From Mycobacterium rhizamassiliense (GTDB taxonomy: Bacteria > Actinomycetota > Actinomycetes > Mycobacteriales > Mycobacteriaceae), in assembly GCF_900157375.1 (NCBI RefSeq), contig NZ_LT721901.1, forward strand, positions 2,776,315 through 2,840,314: DNA of 64,000 nucleotides. Direction: 5' to 3'. This document shows, piece by piece, positions 36,945 through 44,822 of the stretch. The position numbers and the translations under genes are program-made. The notes under the pieces were generated by a model. That model was not told the DNA's origin. It saw nothing but the letters and a program-made list of their open reading frames with translations, and searched no databases. Numbering within the stretch: the first letter of the stretch is position 1; the number at the start of each line of letters is the position of its first letter.

Positions 36945-37700
36945 ATGACGGCAGCGTCCTTTGGCGCCGTCCGGGTTCCCAAGGCCGCCGAGTTGGTCGC
37001 CGCCAGTCTGCGCGGACAGATCATCACCGGTGAACTTCCCGCCGACGCGCTGCTGCCGGCCGAAGCCGTGTTGATGGAGCAGTTCGACGTCAGCCGCCCC
37101 ACTCTGCGCGAAGCGTTCCGCATCCTGGAGTCCGAGGCGTTGATCGTCGTGCGGCGCGGCGCCTTGGGTGGCGCGCGCGTCAAACCCCCCGACGGCGTCA
37201 TGGCAGCGCGGCATCTGGGATATCTGCTTCAATATCGCGGCACCACGATGGCCGATGTCTACCGTGCTCGTAGCGCGCTGGAACGGCCCTTGGGCGAGGC
37301 GGTCGCGCGAGACAAACGCCGCCAGAACGTATCCCGGCTCAGCCAGGCGATCGCCGAGGCGACACCGCACATCGCGAACCCGGCCGAGTACGCCCGCCAC
37401 GACATCGACTTTCACCTGCTGGTCGCCGAACTCGCCGGCAACGAGACGGTCCGCACCACCGTCGAAGTCCTCTACTACCTCTTGCTGCCGGCACGGAACC
37501 GGTACGTCGAGGCGCTGGCGCCCGGTGAGCTGGGCGTCGAATACGGCGAAGTGCATCGCACGCACGCCTACTTCGTGACGCTGATCAAACGCCACGACAC
37601 CGACGCCGCGATCGAACTGTGGAACAAGCACCTCGACGAGATCGAGCACCACTACACCGCCCGCCCGTTGGCCAAAACGGTGGTGGAGATGCTCGGCTGA
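36945..37700 (+). CDS. GntR-family transcriptional regulator (FadR/FCD type)
   Basis: This 251-residue repressor has an N-terminal winged HTH (GELPADALLPAEAVLMEQFD, then VSRPTLREAFRILESEALI) and a C-terminal FCD domain. The FCD metal/ligand-binding residues are likely in ARHDIDFHLLVAELAGN and EVHRTHAYF. ATG 36945 follows GGGAGGG. FCD-type GntR proteins bind acids or acyl-CoAs and control catabolic operons. It is divergent from the MaoC/CoA ligase/SDR/ACAD operon, its most likely target. The palindrome at 38914 is a second possible target. Confidence 0.87.
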   Translation: MTAASFGAVRVPKAAELVAASLRGQIITGELPADALLPAEAVLMEQFDVSRPTLREAFRILESEALIVVRRGALGGARVKPPDGVMAARHLGYLLQYRGTTMADVYRARSALERPLGEAVARDKRRQNVSRLSQAIAEATPHIANPAEYARHDIDFHLLVAELAGNETVRTTVEVLYYLLLPARNRYVEALAPGELGVEYGEVHRTHAYFVTLIKRHDTDAAIELWNKHLDEIEHHYTARPLAKTVVEMLG

Positions 37701-37744
37701 CCCGCCGGCGCACACGTCGAGGTTGACGGTCGTCGGGCGTGGGC

Positions 37745-38872
37745 TCATCCGATGATCTCTTGCACCACGTCGTAGCCCTCGGCGAGGACCAGATTGGTGA
37801 GCCGGACCAGCTCCCGGTCGGGATTGCCCAACAGATGTTGCGAGGCGGTCGCGCGTTTCAAATAGAGCTGCACCTCGTGCTCCCACGTCAAGGCGAGCCC
37901 ACCATGGATTTGCATCGCGGTCCGGACCGCCTGCCAGTTTGCCTCGTGCGCGCAGACCGCGGCGACGGCCGCCGACACCGGGATCGCCTGCTGTGGCTGA
38001 TCGAGGTGGTCGAACGCGGCCTCCACCGCGGCGGTGGCGGCCTGCACCGCCACGAACAGATCGGCGCAGCGGTGCTTGATCGCCTGAAAGGAGCCGATCG
38101 GCCGGCCGAACTGAACCCGCGTCTTGGCGTACTCGACCGACATGTCCAGCAGCCGTTGAGCCCCCCCGACCGCATCGGCGGCTATCGCCAAGCGGATGAG
38201 GTCCTGCAGCCGGGCTCGCAACGCCGCGGCGCCGTCGAGATCACCCAGCGCAACCGCCGGTGCCGCTCCGAAGGTGACGGCGGCCACCGGCCGGGTCACA
38301 TCGATCGAGCGAAGCGTCTCGATGCGCACCCCGGCGTCGTGCCGGTCGACCACGAACACCCCAGGCCCAGTATCCGTTTCGGCGGCCACGATCAGCCAAT
38401 CCGCCACATCGGCTTCCAACACGGCCGGTTCTGCTCCGGTCAGCCGCCAGGTGTGTCCGTCGCGTGTGGCGCGGGGCGCGGCGCCGTCCAACGGGCTCAG
38501 CGCCAGCGCCACCCGCGCCTGCCCCTGAACGATGCCCTTGAGCAGATCGGCGAAGTGTTCCTCGGCGCCGGCCCAGCGAATCGCCATCGGCGCCAGCACG
38601 GCGGTCGACAGATACGGGGCGGGCAGCAGACACCGGCCGGTCTCCATCAGGAAAATGGCCAACCCTGCCGCGCCGACGTCACCGCCGCCGTACTCCTCGG
38701 GCGTCGCCAGTCCGAACATCCCCAACTCCGCGAGGCGCCCGCAGAGGTTCGGGTCGTCGCGGCGACCCGATTCGGCCAGTTCCCGGGTCAGCGCCAACGG
38801 CGCGTGCTGCTGCAGGCCGTCGCGGACCCAGACCCGGAACTCCATCCGGTCGTCGTCGGTCAGCAAGGGCAT
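37745..38872 (-). CDS. Acyl-CoA dehydrogenase, beta-type subunit
   Basis: This 375-residue beta-type ACAD has QFGRPIGSFQAIKHRCADLF and IHGGLALTWEHEVQLYLKRA. It is convergent with the GntR gene and divergent from the alpha subunit at 38967. The divergent alpha/beta pair shares a 94-base control region containing the palindrome CAATAC-ATTA-GTATTG. The N-terminal domain LGMFGLATPEEYGGGDVGAA is intact. It probably forms a heteromer with the 38967 product (inference). Confidence 0.86.
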   Translation of the reverse strand: MPLLTDDDRMEFRVWVRDGLQQHAPLALTRELAESGRRDDPNLCGRLAELGMFGLATPEEYGGGDVGAAGLAIFLMETGRCLLPAPYLSTAVLAPMAIRWAGAEEHFADLLKGIVQGQARVALALSPLDGAAPRATRDGHTWRLTGAEPAVLEADVADWLIVAAETDTGPGVFVVDRHDAGVRIETLRSIDVTRPVAAVTFGAAPAVALGDLDGAAALRARLQDLIRLAIAADAVGGAQRLLDMSVEYAKTRVQFGRPIGSFQAIKHRCADLFVAVQAATAAVEAAFDHLDQPQQAIPVSAAVAAVCAHEANWQAVRTAMQIHGGLALTWEHEVQLYLKRATASQHLLGNPDRELVRLTNLVLAEGYDVVQEIIG

Positions 38873-38913
38873 CGGCCCTCCTCACAGTCAAAGCATCATA
38901 TTAGTCCGCTATC

Positions 38914-38929
38914 CAATACATTAGTATTG
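38914..38929. promoter_or_regulatory. Palindromic operator between divergent ACAD genes
   Basis: CAATACATTAGTATTG has perfect 6-base arms and a 4-base ATTA spacer, in an AT-rich patch about 40 bases from both starts. It differs from operator families A and B. A GntR or TetR dimer is a plausible reader. Confidence 0.5.
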
Positions 38930-38966
38930 TCTATATGATTATCGGCAACCGCCCGGGTGTGTACCG

Positions 38967-40190
38967 GTGACCGCGACAGGACCCACCGAGACACCCGGGT
39001 TCCGTGACGATGTCAGGGCGTTTCTTCAAGCCAACCTTCCCGCCGACTGGGCCGGCGCCGGCGCACTGCCCGGGCCGCAGCGCCGTGAGTTCGTCGACCG
39101 GTGGCGCCGCCTGTGCGCCCAAGCCGGAATGCTCGGCGTGACGTGGCCGGTGGCCTACGGCGGGCGGGGTCTGTCCAAACTGGACCACCTGGTGGTGGTC
39201 GAAGAGTTCTCCCGCGCCAGGGTGCCGGTCGGCAGCCCGGGTGACACGCTGTCGATGAAGCTGCTCGGGAACACGTTGGCGGCCTGGGGAACCCACGAGC
39301 AGAAGCTGCGGTTCCTGCCCCACATCATCAGCGGCGAGGACATCTGGTGTCAGGGCTACTCCGAGCCCGAGGCCGGCTCAGACCTGGCCGGTCTGCGGAC
39401 CCGTGCCCGACGCGAGGGCGACCAGTGGCGCATCGATGGCCAGAAGATCTGGACCTCGAACGCGACGAACGCCAACTGGATGTTCCTGCTGGCCCGCACC
39501 GACGCGGACGCGCCGAAGTCCAAGGGCATCAGCATGCTGCTGATGCCGATGGACCAGCCCGGTGTCGAGGTCCGGCCGATCACGATGCTCAACGACACCA
39601 AAGACTTCTGCGAAGTGTTTCTCAGCGACGCCCGCACCGAGGCCGACCTAGTCGTCGGGGAGGTCAACAACGGCTGGGCGGTGGCCAATTCGCTGCTGAG
39701 CCACGAACGCGGCGAGGAAGCGGCGGTCAACCCGATCCTGTTCGCCCATGAACTCGAGCGCGTCTTCGCCCTGGCGAAGGAACGTGGCGCTGACCGGCAA
39801 TCGGTTACCCGTGAGCGGCTCGGACGCGCCTATCTCGGCGTCGCGGTGATGAAAGCGCTGGGCGACAAGATCCTGGCGGCCTACATGCGCGACGGGTCGC
39901 TGGGGCCCGAGGCGTCCGTCGCCAAGCTTTACTGGAGCGAGTATCACCAGAGCACGACCCGGTTGGCCATCGACATCCTCGGCAGGGACGCCCTGGCGTG
40001 GGATGGTGACATGCCCATGCGCTGGTTCCGCGCCGACGACGCCGGCGCGCCGAACGATTCCAGCTCGTGGTTGTCGGTGCATCTGTGCAACGCGATGGCC
40101 GGCACCATCTACGCGGGCACGTCGGAGATTCAACGCAACATCATCGCCGAGCGCATCCTCGGACTGCCTCGCGAGGCGCGCGCAGTGTGA
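38967..40190 (+). CDS. Acyl-CoA dehydrogenase, catalytic (alpha-type) subunit
   Basis: This 407-residue alpha-type ACAD starts at GTG 38967. Motifs are WCQGYSEPEAGSDLAGLRTR, GQKIWTSNATNANWMFLLAR, helix G with LLSHERGEEAAV, and the end YAGTSEIQRNIIAERILGLP. It resembles FadE26/FadE29-type subunits of steroid side-chain ACADs (family knowledge). It is divergent from the beta-type gene at 37745, its likely partner. It ends 8 bases before the stop of the convergent SnoaL-like gene. Confidence 0.87.
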   Translation: MTATGPTETPGFRDDVRAFLQANLPADWAGAGALPGPQRREFVDRWRRLCAQAGMLGVTWPVAYGGRGLSKLDHLVVVEEFSRARVPVGSPGDTLSMKLLGNTLAAWGTHEQKLRFLPHIISGEDIWCQGYSEPEAGSDLAGLRTRARREGDQWRIDGQKIWTSNATNANWMFLLARTDADAPKSKGISMLLMPMDQPGVEVRPITMLNDTKDFCEVFLSDARTEADLVVGEVNNGWAVANSLLSHERGEEAAVNPILFAHELERVFALAKERGADRQSVTRERLGRAYLGVAVMKALGDKILAAYMRDGSLGPEASVAKLYWSEYHQSTTRLAIDILGRDALAWDGDMPMRWFRADDAGAPNDSSSWLSVHLCNAMAGTIYAGTSEIQRNIIAERILGLPREARAV

Positions 40191-40198
40191 GCGCCGAC

Positions 40199-40621
40199 CT
40201 AGGGGCGTAACGCCTCGGCCAGCACCATCGGGTTGTGAAATTCCGTCCACGACCTGATCAGGCCGCCGTCGAACTCGAACACCGCGATGTAGGTGTTCTG
40301 ATAGGGCTTTCCGGTGTCGCGGGCCACGAAATCACCGTGATACCGGGCCACGACAGTCCTGCCGTCCGTGGCGGAAAACACCTCGTCGAGGTGCAGCGGG
40401 TGCGGATTGAACAGCTTGGCCACCCCCGCGAAGAGTTGCCGAACACCGCGCTTGCCGCCGACGTGGGACCAGAAGCCGGTGCGTTCATCCTGGAACGGCA
40501 ACCGCACCTCGATCTCCTCGGACAACAGCGTCATCGCGGCGTCAAAGTCACCTGCCGAGAAGTGACGCAGCAGAGTCGCCACCGCGTCAGCGCGGCTCGT
40601 GTCGGCGGCGTGGTCCGCCAT
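40199..40621 (-). CDS. SnoaL/NTF2-like protein
   Basis: This 140-residue protein has the cone-shaped SnoaL/NTF2 fold, with AVATLLRHFSAGDFDAAMTL and the C-terminal strands YIAVFEFDGGLIRSWTEFHN typical of ketosteroid-isomerase-like proteins. ATG 40621 is chosen because AGGAGA lies 5-10 bases upstream, whereas the frame runs on to 40816 without similarity. Relatives act as isomerases, hydrolases or dehydratases on small hydrophobic molecules. It is divergent from the TetR-ligase fusion, with two family A operators between them. Confidence 0.82.
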   Translation of the reverse strand: MADHAADTSRADAVATLLRHFSAGDFDAAMTLLSEEIEVRLPFQDERTGFWSHVGGKRGVRQLFAGVAKLFNPHPLHLDEVFSATDGRTVVARYHGDFVARDTGKPYQNTYIAVFEFDGGLIRSWTEFHNPMVLAEALRP

Positions 40622-40737
40622 GATGGTCTCCTGGTGTCGAGGGGCACGGGGCGTCTGCAGCGTCGTGCCCGAGGTGGCCGGTGACACGGCGCCGGTGGCA
40701 CCCGAGCGCAGTCCGTCGAGCACGACCCTAGCGGCAT

Positions 40738-40775
40738 TTGACACGAACGCCAAGTACTTTTGACAGAAACGCCAA
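40738..40775. promoter_or_regulatory. Tandem family A operators (A5, A6)
   Basis: TTGACACGAACGCCAA (40738-40753) and TTGACAGAAACGCCAA (40760-40775) are 22 bases apart, two helical turns. They differ from A4 (TTGACAAAAACGTCAA) at few positions, with GCCAA instead of GTCAA in the right arm. They sit between the divergent SnoaL-like gene and the TetR-ligase fusion. Confidence 0.6.
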
Positions 40776-40912
40776 GTTCGATAAACACCGCTTGAACTGC
40801 ACCGATATTGCGCCAAGGGGGCGACCTTGGGGATCGGCCTGATCGGGTCAGAGGCCGTCGTGGAGTACCATCATGCGACGATACGACGGCCTCACGAAAC
40901 CGCGACGGGACT

Positions 40913-43192
40913 GTGGACCTACAGCACAACGACACCTCATTGAGTCCTCGCGCGCTGCAGACTCGGCACGCGATCCTGGAGGCGGCCCGAAGCCTGTTCC
41001 TGAGTCGCGGCTACGCCGGTACCCGCATCAACGACATCACCGATAAGTGCGGGATTTCCCGCGCCGGCTTCTACACCTATTTCAAGGACAAGGCCGAGGT
41101 GTTCGCCGCACTGGGTCAGGACGCCTACCACGACGCCCAGAGCGTGGTCAGGGGATGGGAGACGCTCGGCGCTCATCCGACGCTGGACGAGGTGAAGTCA
41201 TGGGTGGGCGCCTACTTCGCCTACATGGACGTTCACGGTGCGTTCGTCCTGTCGTCGAGCAGTTGGTCCTCCAGCAGCGATGCATTCCGGGAGGGCGCGC
41301 GTCGGATGGAGATGCACGTGGCCGCCCCGCTGGGGCTCGCGTTGCAGACGCGCCAATCTGCGCCGACTCCGTCAACGGAAACGCTGGGGCTGGCGGTGTT
41401 GGCCCTGCTGGACCGCGCGTGGTACTTCGTGCGACCGGAAGGCCTGCCGGTGGAGGACGACGACATGGTCACGACCGTCGCCTCCATGATCATGGCCGTC
41501 CTCACCGAGCCCTCACCCGCAACTCAAACAACGCAACGTGACGAGAAGACGCCGCGTGCACACCGGATCGACACCGCCCCGGCGGCCCCGCCCATTGGCA
41601 CGACCACCCCGCCGCGACGGGTATCGGCCCCCCTCTCGCGCCCCGGCGGTGATGTGGGAATGACCATGGGCGACATCGTCATCGACAACGCCGAACGCTT
41701 CCCCGACGTCGCCGCCTACCGCCTCGGATCCCGGTTCATCAGCCATCTCCAGTTGCGCGACCGCGGCGTGAAGCTGGCGTCGGCGATGGCCCAGAGCGGA
41801 CTGCGCCGCCAAGACCGCATCGCCGTGCTCGGCCGAAACAGCATCGAATACGGCCAGTTGTTCGCGGCCACCCAGCTCAGCGGAATCATGATGGCAACGA
41901 TCAACTTTCGGCTCTCCCCGCTCGAAGTCCTCGACGCCCTGCGCAGGGTCACGCCGTCCATCGTGTTCTGCGACGACGAATTCGCCTCCACCGTCAGCGA
42001 GCTCGCGCCCCAGCTGAGCGGGGTCCGGCAGTTGGTCTGCCTCGGCATTTCCCCTCCGCCGGGAATGCTGCGATTCGATGCCTTCATCGCCCGGGGCGTT
42101 GACGATGAGCTGCCGTTTGCCGCCCGACCCGACGACATCGGCTGCCTGTTGTTCACCAGCGGCACCACGGGTCCCTCGAAGTGCTGCATGCTCGGACATC
42201 GCGAACTGCGGCGGATCGCCTTCGCGGCCAACGTCGAGATGCGCACCGGCTCCGACGACCGCGGACTGATCAACATGCCGATGTTCCACTTCGGCGCCTT
42301 GGCCATCATCAGCGCCCTGCACGCCCGCGGCGGCACCGCGGTCCTGCAACGACACTTCGACACCGCAGAAGCCCTCCGGTTGGTCACGAACGAACGCGTC
42401 ACCCTGCTGCATCTGGCACCGGTGATGCTCCAGGCGCTGCTGGACGAACCCGGCGCCCGCGAGGCCCTCGACGCTGTGCACACCGTCGTCTATTCCGCCG
42501 CGCCGATCTCGCCGCCCACCCTGCGTCAAGCGCTGGCGACCATGCCCAACGCCGGGTTCCTCAACCTCTACGGGCAAACCGAGGCCATCGTGTCCGGACT
42601 GCCACGGGAACTGCATTCGCTCGACACCCCCAAGGCGACACACCGGCTGGGATCGGTCGGATTCCCCTTTCCCGGTGTGTCGATACGCATCGTCGACGAC
42701 GACGGACTCGACGTCCCCACCGGGCAGCCGGGCGAGATCCTCGTCCAGTCGGACTCACTGTTCCGCGGCTACTGGAACGATCAGCCCGCCACGTTGGCCA
42801 CGTTGGACGACGGCTGGTGTCACACCGGCGACGTCGGGCGCATCGACGAGCATGGGCTGCTGTATCTGGTCGACCGGAAGAAGGACGTCATCATCAGCGG
42901 CGGGGAAAACGTGTACTCCCCAGAGGTCGAGCACGCGCTGCGCGGCCTCCACGAGGTCGTGGACTGCGCGGTGGTCGGAACGCCGGATCCCCGGTGGGGT
43001 GAAGCCGTCACCGCGGTCGTCGTGCTGCGCCCCGGCGCACAACTGACCCTGGATCGCGTCCAGGAGTTCCTGCGCGACACGCTCGCCCGGTACAAAGTGC
43101 CGCGCCGCCTGGCCATCGTCGACAACCTGCCCACCCTGCCCAGCGGGAAGATCGACAAGAAGCGCATTCGCGAGACTGTCGCCCACTCGTAG
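40913..43192 (+). CDS. TetR repressor fused to acyl-CoA ligase
   Basis: One uninterrupted frame encodes a complete TetR repressor followed by a complete class I acyl-CoA ligase, 759 residues from GTG 40913 (GACGGGA upstream). TetR part, about residues 12-198: the HTH includes TRINDITDKCGISRAGFYTYF (split here as TRINDITDKCGISR and AGFYTYF, residues about 37-57), then a helical sensor domain ending VASMIMAVLTEP. A Pro/Thr/Arg-rich linker spans about 199-248. The ligase part starts near residue 250: P-loop LLFTSGTTGPSK at about 412-423, LYGQTEAIV, CHTGDVGRIDEHGLLYLVDR, ISGGENVYSPEVE, and the catalytic lysine in LPSGKIDKK. Both parts have normal family length. Inference: a repressor that senses its own ligase substrate or product. 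An internal start at ATG 41660 could also give free ligase. Confidence 0.88.
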   Translation: MDLQHNDTSLSPRALQTRHAILEAARSLFLSRGYAGTRINDITDKCGISRAGFYTYFKDKAEVFAALGQDAYHDAQSVVRGWETLGAHPTLDEVKSWVGAYFAYMDVHGAFVLSSSSWSSSSDAFREGARRMEMHVAAPLGLALQTRQSAPTPSTETLGLAVLALLDRAWYFVRPEGLPVEDDDMVTTVASMIMAVLTEPSPATQTTQRDEKTPRAHRIDTAPAAPPIGTTTPPRRVSAPLSRPGGDVGMTMGDIVIDNAERFPDVAAYRLGSRFISHLQLRDRGVKLASAMAQSGLRRQDRIAVLGRNSIEYGQLFAATQLSGIMMATINFRLSPLEVLDALRRVTPSIVFCDDEFASTVSELAPQLSGVRQLVCLGISPPPGMLRFDAFIARGVDDELPFAARPDDIGCLLFTSGTTGPSKCCMLGHRELRRIAFAANVEMRTGSDDRGLINMPMFHFGALAIISALHARGGTAVLQRHFDTAEALRLVTNERVTLLHLAPVMLQALLDEPGAREALDAVHTVVYSAAPISPPTLRQALATMPNAGFLNLYGQTEAIVSGLPRELHSLDTPKATHRLGSVGFPFPGVSIRIVDDDGLDVPTGQPGEILVQSDSLFRGYWNDQPATLATLDDGWCHTGDVGRIDEHGLLYLVDRKKDVIISGGENVYSPEVEHALRGLHEVVDCAVVGTPDPRWGEAVTAVVVLRPGAQLTLDRVQEFLRDTLARYKVPRRLAIVDNLPTLPSGKIDKKRIRETVAHS

Positions 43193-43709
43193 GACCGTCC
43201 GCCGATTAGAGCGCCACGCGAGGTGTCCCGCGCGGCGATCAGTGCGTGTCTCTGCGCCGGTCTCGCGGTCCGTCGGAGGCGCCCCACCTCCTGACTGTCG
43301 GAGCCTGGCTCGTTCAAAACTGACGACGCAGTGCCAAAGCCTCGTTACGTGCGAGCGGTTTCGCGGTGTGGATGTATGTGTTTCAGCCTGCTGCCGAGCG
43401 CCGCTATTATCGCCGTGCTCAGCCGATAGCGTTGTATGGCAACAGGACTACGAACTGCTACCACGGTGTGCTCGGACAGTTCGGCCAGCTTGATCTGGTC
43501 GGAAACCCACGCGACCCCATGTTCCTGCGAGCACACACTACTGACACCTCACTGTCATATAGAATCCCGCTTGCGCCGTCTACCTCGGGGCGCGTGGGAA
43601 AGGTCGGCGCACGGTACACCTGCGCACCACACTCACCGAACCGTGACCGCACTCGAACACGGACCGTGCGTCGCCGCCGCGTCGCTGGAACACGAAGACA
43701 GGGGCACAG
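43193..43709. other. Intergenic control region
   Basis: About 515 bases with no supported ORF, holding one family B operator at 43540-43559, 150 bases before the SDR start. Confidence 0.5.
43540..43559. promoter_or_regulatory. Family B operator, site B1 (imperfect)
   Basis: ACTGACACCTCACTGTCATA keeps the right half ACTGTCATA and the TGACA core of the left half. It is the weakest of the six sites. TATAGA overlaps its end and may be a -10 element of the SDR promoter. Confidence 0.45.
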
Positions 43710-44531
43710 ATGGGACTGCTCGACACCAAGATCGCACTGATCACCGGCGCCGCACGAGGACAAGGCCGCAGTCATGCGGTATCGATGGCCGAGCAGGGCG
43801 CCGACATCATCGCGGTCGACCGCGCCGAAGACATGGATTCCATCCCCTATCCATTGGCCAGCCGCGACGATCTCGAGCACACCGCGCAACTCGTCCGCGA
43901 TCTGGGCCGGCGCATCCACACATCGGTGGTCGACGTACGCCAGCTGGCCGACCTGCGAGCGGCTGTTGACTCCGGAGCCGGCGAACTCGGCGACATCGAC
44001 ATCGTGGTCGCCAATGCCGGCGTGGTGGCCACGGGCAAGACCGATCCCGCCGACCAGGGGCTCTACCGCGACATCGTGGAGACGAACCTGTTCGGAGTCT
44101 GGAACACCCTCGTGGCCTCGGTGCCCTCGATGATTCGGAAGGGACGCGGCGGCTCAATCATCCTAACCAGTTCGACGCAGGGACTGGTGGGCCGAGGTGG
44201 CGACGGCAGCGCGGCAGCCTTCGCCTACGCCGCGTCCAAACATGGAGTTGTCGGCCTGATGCGGGTGGCGGCCACGTCCTACGCTGAGCACAGCATTCGG
44301 GTCAACACCGTGCACCCGACCGGGGTCTTCACCCCCATGGTGGTCAACGAGCACATGGCGCAGGTGTTTACCGAGCATCCGTCGGCATCGAAGCTGGCCA
44401 CCAACCTGCTACCGGTCCCGTTCGTCGAGGCCCAGGACGTCACCAATGCCGTGGTGTGGCTGGCCAGCGACCACGCCCGCTACATCACCGGGGTATGCCT
44501 GCCCGTCGACGCCGGATACACCGCCATGTAG
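43710..44531 (+). CDS. Mycofactocin-coupled SDR oxidoreductase
   Basis: This 273-residue SDR has the TIGR03971-type N-terminus KIALITGAARGQGRSHAVSM and ADIIAVD, typical of dehydrogenases that keep their NAD bound and pass electrons to mycofactocin. The insertion SIPYPLASRDDLEHTAQLV after the second strand supports this. IILTSSTQGLVG and the Tyr-Lys of AFAYAASKHGVVGLM form the active site, and ITGVCLPVDAGYTAM is the end. ATG 43710 follows AGGGGC. It probably oxidises an alcohol made by the P450 or another oxygenase (inference). It is under operator B1. Confidence 0.86.
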   Translation: MGLLDTKIALITGAARGQGRSHAVSMAEQGADIIAVDRAEDMDSIPYPLASRDDLEHTAQLVRDLGRRIHTSVVDVRQLADLRAAVDSGAGELGDIDIVVANAGVVATGKTDPADQGLYRDIVETNLFGVWNTLVASVPSMIRKGRGGSIILTSSTQGLVGRGGDGSAAAFAYAASKHGVVGLMRVAATSYAEHSIRVNTVHPTGVFTPMVVNEHMAQVFTEHPSASKLATNLLPVPFVEAQDVTNAVVWLASDHARYITGVCLPVDAGYTAM

Positions 44532-44822
44532 CAGCGACGTGCACCCAGTGCGAGTACCCGATCTGCGGGATGGGTCGTCGGCGCCTGTATCTTCACGGCT
44601 CGGTGTGTTGATTCTTCGGGCGGTTGTACGGCGGGCGCCACGATAGGTGTTCGGCCGATGTAGAACTGCGGCGAGAACGTCGCGGTTACAGCTGCTCAAC
44701 TAGGCTTGCCGGTCACGTCGTTGGGGCAACGTTTGATCCGGTGTCGCTGGGTCGGTACCACACGTTTCGTTGTGTTCGATGGGGGCGACGGCTGGGGCGA
44801 GTGCCCCGCTGCAGCGCAGGGG
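44532..44822. other. Intergenic between convergent genes
   Basis: About 290 bases, with no ORF or clear terminator recognised. Confidence 0.4.

Noticed and set aside
36717..37886. 389-residue ORF on the minus strand over the GntR gene
   Set aside because: It is a GC-rich antisense shadow of the GntR gene, which has clear HTH and FCD motifs.
40808..40912. Upstream extension of the TetR-ligase fusion to 40808
   Set aside because: The added residues have no TetR similarity; GTG 40913 has a ribosome site and matches the usual TetR start.
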